Positions 46,041-59,279 are shown, counted from the stretch's first letter. The stretch is 64,000 bases of DNA from Anthoceros angustus (GCA_010909165.1 MU008175.1:310001-374000), one strand, 5' to 3'. Translations and numbers: made by a program. The notes: generated by a model from the sequence alone, not told the origin.

Positions 46041-48509
46041 TCGACCTTCCTCCAACACAAAGGACACCAAGCGCCTACGTCTGGACCAAACACTTTTGAC
46101 CAGCACATCATCCACTTCTTGGATACTTCACGGTGAGATGAATATCATCGGATTCCATGCTTGTGTTGTGAGTGCGAACCTTCATCTGCTACTCCCTCAC
46201 CTTCCATGCTTGTTTGTACTTCACGGTGTCGTTATATGTTAGCACTACCTTCCAAATTCATGTTTGACTCTTGGGCATGATGGTATTGTCGGTAAGGGTG
46301 TTCACGTAGGCTTCTCGTAGGCATACTGGTGTTGTGATTTAGGGACCGGTGATATGGGGTGGACAGATTGGTGTTCAGCAGAAGGGCTATGTGATGCACC
46401 TATGGCCTTGTGATGGTTTGGGCTGATTGGTGATGCTGATTCCTGCAGCCTGGTTATGTTTGGGCCGACAAGTGCTGGGTTCCCCGGTTTGGTGTGGGGA
46501 GGACGGCGGGTGTTGTGGTTGCCGCCCGCATGATTGGGGTGGTCGCCTGGGTGATTTTAGTGGACGCGTGGATGATGTGCGGGACAGCTGGTGATGTGGT
46601 GGTCTGGCTGTCTTGTTGATGGATGCGTTGGTGATGTGGATGATGGCATGGTGATAAGGTGGACGGATTGGTGATGTCATGGAGTAGGTGGAGCTCTGTT
46701 TGCAGCCCTTAGTGATGTGGTGGATGTGTTGGTGTTGTGGATGATGGAATGGTGATCACATGCGGTTTGGTGATGTTTTGGAGTTGTTCCATTTTAGTTG
46801 GCATCACTTGGTGACCTCGTGTCGTCGTTGGAAGTGTGTTGCACGTTTTGATATTGGCCATCCCATCGGTGATACCACCGCAGGATGTATGTAATGAAAT
46901 CGCTTCGTGATGTGTGCGACAATTCTACTGCGGTTCTGCGAAAATCGACATTTCAATTGGGCAGCGAACTTTTGAGAAATTGAAGCCGTATTTTGTGAAG
47001 AACTGCGAGCGGAACTTGTCTTTATTCTTGTCATGTGGAAATGGCCTTTCTCAACGCTTTCAATGCTATGCGGTTGTCTTTCAAGTGTGCATCCGAGGTC
47101 AATGTCATGTCATGTGACATATGTGCTCCCCAAGAAGGTGACGGGCTTGTTCAAGAGTGTAGTGCGCAACACATGTGTTGTATCTGAGGATGTTGTCGAA
47201 ATTGCTTTGTGTGCGGAAGGAGGCGGATGGCACAACCTCGCATGTTTGGGCACTTGTGGCCGTGGGGTGGGGCAAATTGGCTTCATCGCCTCGACCTTCC
47301 TCCAACACAAAGGACACCAAGCGCCTACGTCTGGACCAAACACTTTTGACCAGCACATCATCCACTTCTTGGATACTTCACGGTGAGATGAATGTCATGC
47401 ACGGATTCCATGCTTGTGTTGTGAGTGCGAACCTTCATGTGCTACTCCCTCACCTTCCATGCTTGTTTGTACTTCACGGTGTCGTTATATGTTAGCACTA
47501 CCTTCCAAATTCGTGTTTGACTCTTGGGCATGATGGTATTGGGGTCGATGAGGGTGTTCACGTAGGCTTCTCGTAGCATCTTGGTGTTGTGATTTAGGGA
47601 CCCGGTGATATGGGGTGGATTGGTGTTGAGCGGAAGGGCTATGTGATGCACCTATGGCCTTGTGATGGTTTGGGCTGATTGGTGATGTTGATTCCTGACT
47701 GGTTATGTTTGGGCGGCAAGGGTTCCCAGTTTGGTGTGGGGAGGACGGGGGTGTTGTGGTTGCGTATTGGGGTGGTCGCTGGGTGATTTTAGTGGCGTGG
47801 ATGATGTCGGGACATTGGTGATGTGGTGGTCAGCTATCTTGTTGATTGATCGTTGGTGATGTGGATGATGGCATGGTGATAAGGTGGACGGATTGGTGAT
47901 GTCATGGAGTAGGTGGAGCTACATTTGCAGCCTTAGTGATGTGGTGGATGTGTTGGTGTTGTGGATGATGGAATGGTGATCACACATGCGGTTTGGTGAT
48001 GTTTTGGAGTTGTTCCATTTTAGTTGGCATCACTTGGTGACCTCGTGTCCGTCGTTGGAAGTGTGTTGCACGTTTTGATATTGGCCATCCCATCGGTGAT
48101 ACCACTCTGCAGGAGATGTAATGAAATCGTTGTGATGTGTGCGAGAATTCTACTGCGGTTCTGCGAAGAGCATCGACATTTCAATTGGGCAGCGAACTTT
48201 TGAGAAATTGAAGCCGTATTTTGTGAAGAGCTGCGGAACTTGTCTTTATTCGGTATCATGGAAATGGCCTTTCTCAAGGCGCTTTCAATGCTATGCGGTT
48301 GTCTTTCAAGTGTGCATCCAGTCAATGTCATTGTCCATGTGACATATGTGCTCCCCAAGAAGGTGGGCTTGTTCAAGAGTGTAGTGCAACACATGTGTTG
48401 TATCTGAGGATGTTGTCGAAATTGCTTTGTGTGTGCGAAGGAGGCAAAGCGGATGGCACAACCTCGCATGTTTGAGCACTTGTGGCGGCTGTGGGGTGGG
48501 GCAAATTGG
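46041..48509 (+). repeat. 1.25-kb head-to-tail duplication
   Basis: Unit 1 (46041-47290) and unit 2 (47291-about 48509) both begin TCGACCTTCCTCCAACACAA and end GGGGCAAATTGG. Each contains a TGGTGATGT-rich stretch followed by a coding-like segment with CDICAPQEG. Unit 2 has lost many CG-containing dinucleotides or triplets relative to unit 1 (GAGGACGGCGGGTG versus GAGGACGGGGGTG). Confidence 0.92.
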
Positions 48510-49650
48510 CCCCGAGTCATCGAATGATAAGCTTCCTCGGTCCTCCTCGGTGGCGCGTTTTCAATACCAAGTCGTTGGTTCGACCAAGATGGGGCATGAA
48601 GAAGCGGATCAAACTTGTTTTCATGGAGACTCATCCGGTGATTTTGTCATGTACTTGAAAGAAAAATTGAAAGAGTTCATCACGCGATTTTGTGCGCGAT
48701 AGCAAGGTTGGAATTTCGGCTTGAGTGGTTCCGTGATGTTGTCTGTCATGGACTTGATCGAACTATCGTTTGGTGTTCAAAGCGAAATTCAATCTATGCA
48801 TTGGCATAATGACCGTTTCGATTTTTGTCTTGGTGTTCTATAGGAGGACGGGTCCAATTGATGCACAGAACCGGCTGCTAACATCGACAAATACTATCAC
48901 TTCTACATCGGTGATGATATGGTCCACGATACCTTTTATGCATCGCCTCATGTTGCATTGGCGTGGATGCGTGATTCAGGTTTCGGTGCCGGGAACATTG
49001 GTGTTGGTCGATGGGGCAGCTAGTCAATTTAAAGCATGTAGGCCTTCTTACTTTGTTGCGGTACCTAAGCTTGACTGGTGGTTGCAAGATGCTATGGTCG
49101 TTCTTTTGGCGGTGGGGCATGGCGAACATGACGGGCAGTGCAATCTTGAAAAGGGCATTGCGGTGCGAGTCCTCTCCAGATGCTCCTCATTGCGAGCCGC
49201 CTCGATGTTGTCACCTAGAGAGAACATCTCGGCCCGGTGCAACGTCGTCTGAAGTGGAGCATGTCCATAGGAGCTTCGGTGATTGGGAAAACCGAGGTGA
49301 GCAGGAGGAACAAGTTTAATTGTGACCCAATACAGGTCAAAAAATGCATAGCATATATGGTTTCGTTATGACCCAACTCAATGAAAATCGCATGTTGGCA
49401 TGTATACGTCTTGTTGTCTTGAAATCGGCATTCTCTATGTAAGCCCATGCAGGATCTGAGACTCGTATCCATTAGGCCACATGGACAACCCACGGAGCCG
49501 TACTCGGAGAAGAGGCGGGATCTTGAGTGTGGGATACCTTCGCGGTTTGCTACTCGGGAGGAACAAGGAGCTTTGGAAACTACGTTGATGGCCTTGGATG
49601 ATGCTATGGAGGATGTCGGACATGGCCGACCTCCTAGAAGTTGGTGATCG
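46900..49650 (+). pseudogene. Second transposase-like gene (broken)
   Basis: The N-terminal part occurs in both duplicated units (VEMAFLNAFNAMRLSFKCAS, then CDICAPQEG). Downstream, shifting frames give FITRFCAR (48695), MLSVMDLIEL with QSEIQSMHWHND (48735-48810), DKYYHFYIGDDMVHDTFYAS (48880-48945), VDGAASQFKACRPSYFVA (49005-49060) and LTGGCKMLWSFF with VGHGEHDG (49070-49130). The order D...D-G-x-x-QFK...GHGxxDG matches a widespread but poorly characterised eukaryotic transposase-like family, with acidic residues in DDE-like positions. At least three frame breaks and stops make it inactive as assembled. Confidence 0.6.
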
Positions 49651-49699
49651 TTTGTTGTACGCCGACGCCGAGGCGAGGGGCAACTCAACATTAAGTGGG

Positions 49700-52600
49700 A
49701 GAAGTGGTTATGCATGGCCCATTACACACACTCCACACGGCGTCTGTGTACACCTGTGAAGAGAATGAGGTGCACCCTTCATGCCGTGTCCTAAGTTGCA
49801 AGATTGAATTGCGGGGTGGATAGTGAAGGTGTGGAGTGCTATTCTTTAGAGGGGAAGCTCTCGGAGTGACCACCTTGGTAAGAGAAAGCAACTCGAGCCT
49901 TGTGCTAGAAAGCACATGTGCGTAATGATTGGTCTCCTCTATTGTACGAGGCCCACGTTTGGCAAACATAACCACGACCACCAAGCTGGTCACTAACTAT
50001 TTGCTCACTAACCGGTTGTCACTAACCGTGGCGTTCACGAAGTTATTTTGCAAATGGGTCTTGTCCATGTTAACACGTTGATACATGGCTTCTTTAGGGT
50101 CTGAAGGTCCAAGCGGGATGCACATAGATATGCCGATTGCATTCATGCAAAACACTTATTCGTGGAATTTGCTTACAAGGGCATTTGCATTAAAAGTTGA
50201 GTTCTGGTCTCGGGACACATGATTATCCGCCACACGTTGAAGCCCACTTGCCAATTGACCCCCGGCGTGGTGTCCTGGCCTTGTCCTTGGTGGCACATAG
50301 CAGGCTTTAAATGGCGTGGCCACAAGCGGGGTCAGTCCGCTGCATCTTCATACGGCTACCGGGAATGCAATGGCCGCCATGTGCTCTAACTTGGGTCTGT
50401 GATTTGTCGAACCCACACCGCAGACTCCTCTGGTTCCGCCCTTGATGGGAGAAGCCATGGGCAGCCGAGGCAAGGAGCTTGATGGAAGCGCAAGGTTTTG
50501 GCCGCGGAGTTCCAAGATCGGCGGCCGGCGGTGGCGCGGTGTTCTTGGGCTTCGCGAAGAGGGGCGTGGATCGCCATATGCCGGGAACCTCAAGTCGCTC
50601 AACAATTGCGCAGAAGGGATGTCGGCCGTGTTGTTGAGGATGATTGTGACATGGCGTGTTATAGACAATGAATCAAGGATGGCGGTGGAAAGTGGCGACT
50701 CTTGATGGCCGGTTTGCCCAGCTACAATGGAAGCATCTTTATTAGCTACGGTCTTGTGATTGGGGCCGTCTTCCACATTCTTTGGATAGCTGGACATGGC
50801 GTGCATGTTGTTGTGCCGAAGCCCTTTTAGGCGTGCTTGGATGTAGTTGTTACCCAAGCCTCGTAACTTGATCCCTCCCAGTGTGAACGAGTTGGAAAGG
50901 ATGTTGTGTGGCATGTGCTAATGCAAGGCGGGTTGAAGGCATGTTTCGTTAATGTCAAGTGCGGTAAATCTTGTTGCCTCATGTCGGCAAGTTTATCTGA
51001 CCATTGTATGTGGATCAACCAAAAAGCAAACGGGCCTCCTTAACAACCCTACATTTAGGCATGGGTGCCTAGAAACTCAAAACCACGCCACGAGTGCCGA
51101 CCATACCGCCAAGACAATCACTTGACCGTAGTCCCTCCTTGTCATGCTCCCTCTTAGCCACCCAGTCCGGATATTTGGCGATTGTGGGGCTCGGCCAATA
51201 CACTGGATGTCTTGGGTAGCCTTGGGATGGCGATCATCGAAGTTTGTTGCCAAAACCATGTCCTCCTCTATTGCGGTGGGGTGACCACGGACACACAGTT
51301 AAGGAGGCTGGTACACCCCTCAATTTGGCTCCCCTCGTAATAATAAGCCATGATCACCCTCATGATAGGAAACACCTTGCCGCTTTGCCATGCTTTGTCG
51401 AAACGGCTTGGCTAGTGACCGGCGTCGATACATAGCACATAGAACTCCACATGCTCTACATTTCCCTTGGGAGCCAGGCACCATAAAGTTACTACACTGT
51501 GTCCGCTCCATCATAAGACCTTGAGGCATGGGTGGGCGGGCACTTCATCCACATTCTCTGGTGACCATTGAGCACCCTTGTGCTTCCCACGGATGTTTCT
51601 TTTGGGGCTGTTTCCCATTCTTCCTTTTCCCTCACCGAACTTGGCCAGGAGGCGCGTCTCCGGACTCCGCATGCTTGCTCTCCTTTCCTTCATTGGTTTT
51701 TCGATTACGGTGCGAACTCATCAACCATTTCAAAAGTCACCATTTCATTCGGCCACCTTCTTCATTGGGCATGATGGGCCCACCACCACTTGCAAGAACA
51801 CCGCGTCGACCAAGGCGGTGAAGAGCACCAGACATTGATTCACAGTTGCAAGTATGTTCCGGATCGATGCCACCTGCCTCACATCCGGATGCTCCAAAAG
51901 TTTTTGATGTTCGCGTGATTGAGGCGTCATCCGCAACAACCCTATCTCTGCTATAACTTGATTGGCACCAATCATCACGGTATCCACTGCGCCACCCTCA
52001 TACTGATCTCGCCACCACACCACAGCTACCAAGCGGTGGACATCACCGGTTGTCGTCAATGCCAAATGGACACTTGTCCGGGCCGTCACTTGCCACATGA
52101 TCCAAGATATTGGTCACGTAGAACACCACGACTCCTCTGCCGATTCGTCACATTTATCAACACATTCAATTCGGCCACCTCCAAGTTATCACTTGATTCA
52201 CAAGACTCTGGACACCACAACCATTTCATCACCTACATCCACACCTCCACTCGAATACCGGTGGGAAGGCACCGTTGTCTGCCGCAATAAGAGCGCACAA
52301 TACACCGTGACCAGCAGAGGCGTAGCGGCCACCGTTGTAGCTTGTCTTGTGGTCATCCTGCAGCGGACAAACATGTACTCAAAGTGTAGACAGATCTAGT
52401 TTCAACAAAGCAATGCCCTCACAAACCCACACGATGTCCTTCGGAGGAACACGCACATGCCAACTTGCCGTGCATTCCTCACCAACTTCAACCCTGGGGG
52501 GACCTTGTGTCTGGGGCCTTGGTGGAGTAGGAGCTATGTCCAGGGCGGGGTCGTGTGGCTGCTGTGGGGACAACGTCATCTTCAATTTGTGAGTCTAGCA

Positions 52601-55560
52601 CCACTTTGAGTAATCGCCCAAACATGCGCGAACAACACGAGGCTTTTCCTCGGGCATTGGGGTGCGAAGGAATTCACGTGGCTTCATGTGCCTCCCTTGG
52701 CCTTGCAGCAAATTCATCAGCTACAGTGCGAGAAATATGTTGACATCGGCGTCAGTTGGCATAATTGCACCTGGACGAGTTCGAGATCTTTGTGAAATTT
52801 AGTCGAGCGGACTTACAATGAAAATGGACAAGACAACAAACAGGCATGGAACATACATATTGGAGACTCAAGATTTTTTCTTTTGGGGTGGCCAACCAAT
52901 TCTTCGGTGATTGTGACTCAATGTCTTTCCATGTGTCATGGTCGGTCTCCAATGCACTCGAGGAACTCTTTCTCCCAAGTGTCTCGCTGGTCCTGTTCCC
53001 ATGGAAGGAGCTTCTCCTCCTGCTTTGATCAGTAAGCTCTCAACCATGATGCGGGCACATCATTGCACCACTGGACGTGGGCGGCAACAATGTTTGTCAA
53101 GTGCACGATGCGGATATCGTGGAAGCAATGGCCACATGGAGTGAACACCATCTCGTTACAGGCGTACCACCGCCATGACACACATTACACTTTAGGACAC
53201 ACGAGCTTGCGGCTTTGAAGGAAAACCAGTTGCGTGAGAAAGGGATCACCTTGGCCTTGGCACCACATGACTAGGTGGTGCCAAGGCCCTCTCGCCACCC
53301 ACTACATCACCAAGTCCGGCCATCCACGGAAACCATGACATCACCGAGCCACCACCGCAACCTACCACTACATCACGAATGCCACGCCCACCGACCCACT
53401 CTGACAGGCCCGCACACAAGCCATGCACTACATCACCAAGGCCACCAAAAGCTCACGGGACACCCAGCGGATGAACACACAGACCAATTCCTCACCATCC
53501 GTCAAGTGATCACCCACCCTTCCACCGGAGAACACATGAGTCACCACCCCTTGAGCACCCCTACCACCACCTCACCATCCGTGAGCGTCACGGAGCACCC
53601 AAGCACACAGCACATCACCATAAGGAAAACATCGGTCACGGACACCTCGTCCGTGTGCAAGAAGAATCCACACTTACCGCGTACAAACACTACGCCGTTC
53701 GACGGGGCATGACTTGGCGGGAGGCGAGGCCGACACCGCAGTGATCCATGTTACATGCCCGGTTTGAACGCTGGAGAACATCCTCATGTTTTCAAGAGAA
53801 GCCGGTGTCCGGAGCTTGTTCCTCGTTTTTCTCCTTCAAGGTGAAACACCCTCGGAATATTTAGTTTTGTCAAGCCAATTTGAATCTTGTCAGTCTCATG
53901 AATACTCTAGTCGTCAAGCCCTCCACTATTCATGACCATGTCGGCAAGCTGGACCTTGGTGTTGCCCAAATCCAAGAGTGCCTCCTCCCCATCTTTTGAC
54001 AAAACAGCCTCCTCCGCACAAGCTTCCAACTCGCACTAATTTTTCCAGACCTCATCCATGACAACCTTTGGTGCCCATGGCTCAAGACGTAGCTCTTGTC
54101 ACTTTTCTCGCCACTGCGGCCGATTGGAGACTCCTCGTCTCCCTTCTTGCCGGCCTCCTCTTCTACATTCTTTGCGGAGGTCCGTCCTTCTTCATGGCCA
54201 TGCTTCCTCTTCCCAACTAGAGCTCCAGATTCTTTGGGAGGATCGCCTCGTCATTCTCGCTCACTTTGACGAGTGGAACACTCTTCCACATCAACCTCCG
54301 CTCCTGCATCATCACCGCCACCACAGGTTGTGAAGAATCGTTGTATTCTCTGGATGGGACTTCCACACCGTGATTTCTTCTCCATCGCATCGCCTTATCC
54401 ACCTTCCTCTTCTCAACGCTAAATAGTACTCAAACCAATTCACACGCTTGCCAAGCTTCTTCTCGATTAGGAACCCAAGTGCCACAAGCACCCTTTTCTG
54501 CTGACCGTGGAGCCCGCCCATACTGACTTCTCAACAAGACTATCAACATCGTCCACTCTATGTCGATAGTGCAGATCCCCAAGAGGTATCCATCGTTCCC
54601 ATTAGTGACATCCCCAAAATGCCTCTTGATCTCATCTTCACCTCCAATAGCCTCCTTTAGTCCAACTGTAGTTCAGACATTCACATTAGTTGACAATTCC
54701 ATATCACCGTAGGCCAACACCAATGCTCCCCAATTTTTCAGAATGTCGTGTCCTTGCAGGCCGCAGCGCGCTCTATCCAACCTAGCCGGTGCGCCTAGCG
54801 TTCATCCATCTTGCTTGCACAGGCGCTTGACACACCACCGGAATCGCCGCTCCGCCCACCTGCTTCACCCTACGTTGCTAGTGACATGGTGTCCTTCACC
54901 TCAAGCGTGGTGCCTTGTCCACCCACTCCGTTTGGCACCGCGCTCCTCGTTCGGGAGGCGGGCGCATGGTGGCGAACCCAAAACCGCACAAACCCGCCTT
55001 GCACCGCACCCCCATCACGCACCACTATTGCTCCGGTCCCAAGCTGAAAGCCACCGACTCCACTACCGCGATCCACCCACCTACAGTCACCAGCCGTCAC
55101 CACCTATTCTCGCAGCTCTAGAAGACATATAGGGACTCACGGAAAACCTGCTGGTGGCGCCTATCGCGTTCGCCCCGCACCACGCCAGCGCACCACAACG
55201 CTCCACGTTCCACGAAAAAGTGCCGGACGGACAAACGCCCTCCGCACCGCCCCGCACTGCTGCAGAGCTACCGTCCGTGTAAGCGGTTCCGACCCCAAGC
55301 GACTGCGCAATCACGCCTGCCGTCACACCACCTATTGCCCGCGACATAGCTCTAGCAAAACCCATGTAGGGACTCCACATGGTGACAATCCACTGCCGTC
55401 CCGGTTGAGCTCGCGGTTCGGTGATGCATGCACAAATCCAATGCTTGTGAGTCTCAACATTAGGAGCACGGTGATGGAAGTGGATAACCTCATTATCACC
55501 CTTAAAAGTCACGAGCATCCGCGTTTAGCCTCCCTTCCCGTCGGTCCTTACGAGTTTGTA
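49700..55560. other. Unrecognised, low-complexity-rich DNA
   Basis: About 5.9 kb without any domain I can name. It is rich in CATCACC/GGTGATG words (for example 53280-53650) like the duplicated block upstream, and has many mid-size frames on both strands with compositional bias. A minus-strand frame (55518-55087) contains GTAYTDGSS near 55275, faintly like an RNase H start. Another minus frame (54521-54312) reads GFLIEKKLGKRVNWFEYYLA. Neither is enough for a call. It is probably decayed transposon sequence. Confidence 0.4.
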
Positions 55561-55794
55561 TAATAAATTGTCCCTAGCATATATAGCAAGACTTAAACCA
55601 ATAATATATCAAATAAATCAATTTTCCAAATAAAAAATTAAATATATCTATGAAGTTAAAAGCGAATAGCCCTAAAAATATCGGTCAAAATGGGCATAAT
55701 TTCAATTGTTAAGAAATCTGAACGTCATGCAAAACACCACTTAGAGACGGTTTCGCCCGTTTCCGAAATTAGTGGTCACCTAACCATGCTCGTA

Positions 55795-56310
55795 CCCCTA
55801 AAGCCAAGGTGGAGCTTGAAGAGGGTGCCCAAGGCTTGAGGCCAAGAGAGGGGACCAAGGACCAAGTCCCAAGGCTTGAGGTCAAGAGAGGGGACCAAGG
55901 CCAAAGGAGAGGCCCAAGTCCCAAGGCTTAAGGCCAAGAGAGGGACCAAGGACCAAGTCCCAAGGCTTGAGGTCAAGAGAGGGGACCAAGGCCAAAGGAG
56001 AGGCCCAAGTCCCAAGGCTTAAGGCCAAGAGAGAGGACCCAAGACGCAATGAGAGGCCCAAGTCCTAAGGCTTGAGGCCAAGAAGAAGAAGCCCAAGTCC
56101 CAAGGCTTGAGGCCAAGAAGAAGAAGCCCAAGTCCCAAGGCTTGAGGCCAAGAAGAAGAAGCCCAAGTCCCAAGGCTTGAGGCCAAGAAGAAGAAGCCCA
56201 AGTCCCAAGGCTTGAGGCCAAGAGAGAGGACCCAAGGCACAATGAGAGGCCCAAGTCCTAAGGCTTGAGGCCAAGAAGAAGAAGCCCAAGTCCAAGGAGA
56301 GGAATGAGAC
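55795..56310. repeat. CCCAAGTCCCAAGGCTTGAGG minisatellite
   Basis: Tandem units of 33-60 bp are built from CCCAAGTCCCAAGGCTTGAG and GCCAAGAAGAAGAAG or GCCAAGAGAGGGACCAAGG, about ten copies. Part of the unit recurs at 56515-56640. Confidence 0.92.
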
Positions 56311-56344
56311 CTCTATAAGGGAGTTTGGCCTTTTAAGGCCAACC

Positions 56345-56515
56345 AGCTAAGTGTACTAGGTGATGCTAAGCCGTGCTAGGCTTAGTGTGCTAGACCTGCT
56401 AGGCATGCTAGGCTTGCTAAGGAGATGCTAGGCTTGCTAAGAAGATGCTAGGGTTGCTAAGGTGATGTTAGGCTATGCTTAGCTCGTTGGGCAAGTAGGC
56501 AAGGGACCCTCTAAA
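56345..56515. repeat. Second copy of the CTAGGC minisatellite
   Basis: This short array shares the words GGTGATGCTAAGCCGTGCTA and GCTAAGAAGATGCTAGG and the tail CAAGTAGGCAAGGGACCCTC with 44440-44930. It is a dispersed copy of the same repeat family. Confidence 0.85.
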
Positions 56516-57239
56516 GCCAAGGTGGAGCTAGAAGAGTGTGCCCAATGCTTGAGGCCGAGAAGAAGAAGGAGAAGAGGCCCAAGTCCCAAGGAGAGGAATG
56601 AGACCTTCCCAAGGGAGCTTGGCCTTTCAAGGCCAACCAATCAAGGAAGAAAGAGTAGTAAAATACTCTTGGGTGCTTGGAAGCCGGATTTCAAGGTGAT
56701 AAGGAAGGAGAGGATAGCATTTGGTGAGTTATCCATTCATTCGTGTTGGCTATCCATTCAAAACTCCCAGTTATTGCACCCCATTCTAGTATTGATCCGC
56801 ACCTAGGGTGCTAAACCGTGGTTAACTCACCAAGGTGGTATTCAACTCACCTATCTCAACTCCTTGCACATCCAAATGAGATTGATGAGTATTTGTATGG
56901 TGTTAAGGTACGCAACCCATAGATACTTAGAGGTTTCACTAATCACGATCTAAGCGAGCAGAGTGTGTTAACCTTGATTAAGGGTTGTGACGTAGCCACT
57001 AACCACCTTGGAGTGCATGTCGGGACATACTCGATCCGGACGGAGCTACCAACCACCAGCCAGTCCATCGGAGCAAATTCAAAGTCTCGACCAAGAGAGA
57101 AAAGTACGAACACCTCGATTTTGGTACCAGCGAAGGATGCATAGGAACCCAACAACTCCATTAACAATCTTTGAAGGATCTGTAAGTGAAAACACACAAG
57201 ACATGTCGGTGCCATTGGGACAACTCAGCGTAAGCGACA

Positions 57240-58300
57240 ACAAATAGGACTTGTCTCTAGGAGTCGTTAAGATGGAAGGAGACAAGGATCGAATGGACTT
57301 GTTCACGGGACAAGCGGGCACCTTGATATTGGAGGACTTTATCGAGAAGTACGGTGTGGTATTTGTGGAGATGGAATTGAAGACCGGATACTGTGAATTA
57401 CGCCCTACGCCCCGTTGCTGAGAGAAGGACATCTTCCCGGTCGACTTCTCAGCAGTTCTCGCAGTCGCTCACGCCCAGACATCCCGGTCTTTGGGCTTTC
57501 TCTTAGGGGTTCGAGCTGGCGCCAGTGATCTTGCTCCTTCCAGGCTTCAATCTCTTGGAGTTCGGGAGCGCCGACGGAGGCATCGCAGCTGCCCTACCTC
57601 GAGAGCGACAAGCACACATGGGGCCAAAGAAGGCGGTAGAAGCCTGGGAGCCCTGGCGCCTGGTGGAGCGGAACATAGTAACCCGGCGCTACCCCGATTT
57701 CGGCCTATGGCTTGCCGAAACAGGTGAGCTTGTGCAGTGCACTGGACATCTTCCAGTGTAGACCTCTGACACGGCGTCGGTCAGTACCGAAGATGTTGGC
57801 GGCGACGAGCAAGGTTGTCCGCTCGAAAAGTTTGAGGGAGGACCCATGGCGATGGACAGTGGAGGTCCTTCGTGCGGTGTACAACGCCGTGAGAGGAGGT
57901 TGGGGCGTGGTGCGAGGCCCCACAAGGTGAAGGGAGGTTGGAGGCCAGGGCGTGGCTGGCTTGAGGGACTCATAAGTCCTCCAACGGGTGTCGGACCTAC
58001 TGGACCATCGGGTGAGGGCAGTGGCGAAAATCATCGTCCACTGGAACATGCTCACCAAGGTGGACCACCTGGGGGACAACCTGCTGGTCTTCCTGCACGC
58101 CCTCCTGAGGGGCAAGAGGGCGGACTAGGGGCCAATTATCTTCGCCCAAATAGCCCAGGAGGCTTAGAAGCTACGCAAGGAGCGGCCTTACCCTTCAGCG
58201 TTGTCCCCTTTCATTTTGCATGTCTGGGGACACCTCAATCTCGTGAAGGGAGAGGAGGAACGATCCCTCTGACGAGGGCTGGCCACCCTACCTGAGGGAG
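57240..58300 (+). pseudogene. Gag-like or plant-mobile ORF (broken)
   Basis: Plus-strand pieces in shifting frames read VKMEGDKDRMDLFTGQAGTL, ILEDFIEKYGVVFVEMELKT (57313-57380), EAWEPWRLVERNIVTRRYPD (about 57640-57700), SKSLREDPWRWTVEVLRAVY (about 57815-57890), LLDHRVRAVAKIIVHWNMLT and LLVFLHALLRGKRAD (57990-58128), and SPFILHVWGHLNLVKGEEE. The protein-like character is strong but I do not recognise the family; a retrotransposon gag or plant-mobile-domain protein is the best guess. At least four frame breaks occur. Confidence 0.45.
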
Positions 58301-58664
58301 AGCGGGAAGGAAGCGCGGGACTGGACCTTGGCCCGGCCGGTCAAGACTGACAGCATAGAGGAGGAAGCACAGGAGGGCATTCGGATACGATCACTGGAGC
58401 AGACTTCCTCCTCAAAGTGTCCCATCTCATTGTGCACGCTATGAATGAGCTGTTCCCTATCAGCGGGAGGTGGGACCAATCGTTCGAGGCCATTGCTCAG
58501 TTTCCTCCGCGATGTGCCGATCCCAGAGTACCTAGCGACGCTGTTGCACCTTCTCCTCGCCGTGCTCATGGTGAGTTCAATCGCCTTTGTTTGGACAAAC
58601 ACCAATGCATCTGAATCCTCCCAAATGTCCTTGTCTCGCGGGCTGCTCGTCCACTTCAATCGCC

Positions 58665-59165
58665 CCAAACATGTCATGGCGAGTAGCGCAGATTGGTGAA
58701 GGATCCATCATCCTTGAATCGCCATCCTCGGAATAGCCTCAATGCCATCCTCATCGCCTCTCATCCGGATTCCTGGAAAGAGTGTCGATTACGATGTTTG
58801 ATCTTGTGCACTACTTTGAATTAGTCTTGCAAGATCATTGCCCATCGGCCAACTTCCACTTAGCTTGGTGTTAGTCATCACCACTTGAGGAGGTGATGGT
58901 CGATGCCACTTCACTTGTCCAAACATGTCGTGGCGGTAGCGCTGACGTTGTTGAAGGATCCATCATCCTTGGAATCGCCATCCTCGGAATAGCCTCAATG
59001 CCATCCTCAACTCATCGGTTCACGGAAAGAGTGTCGGCGTTCGATGTTTGATCTTGGGGGTGCTACTTTGAATTACGTAGTCTTGCAAGATCATTGCCCA
59101 TCGGCCAACTTCACTTAGCTTGGTGTTAGTCATGACCCTTGAGAGGCGATGGTGATGTTTCAGTG
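58665..59165. repeat. 254-bp head-to-tail duplication
   Basis: Units 58665-58918 and 58919-about 59165 both begin CCAAACATGTC and share GGATCCATCATCCTTG and GCAAGATCATTGCCCATCGG. They differ mainly by indels. Confidence 0.9.
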
Positions 59166-59279
59166 AATGGCGCCATAAAGATACGGACTGAAATGGCAAG
59201 CCTTCTCAAGCATTCTCATATAGCTCTGTGGTTGCCTCGGTTGGTTGTTTAGTGATGCATATGCAATCCTCGCTCCTGT

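Noticed and set aside
53275-53712. 145-residue His/Thr/Pro-rich ORF
   Set aside because: It is a translation of CATCACC-type simple repeats, not a recognisable protein.
55087-55518. Possible RNase H (YTDGSS) on the minus strand
   Set aside because: Only one short motif matches; no other RNase H or RT motif lies nearby in order.
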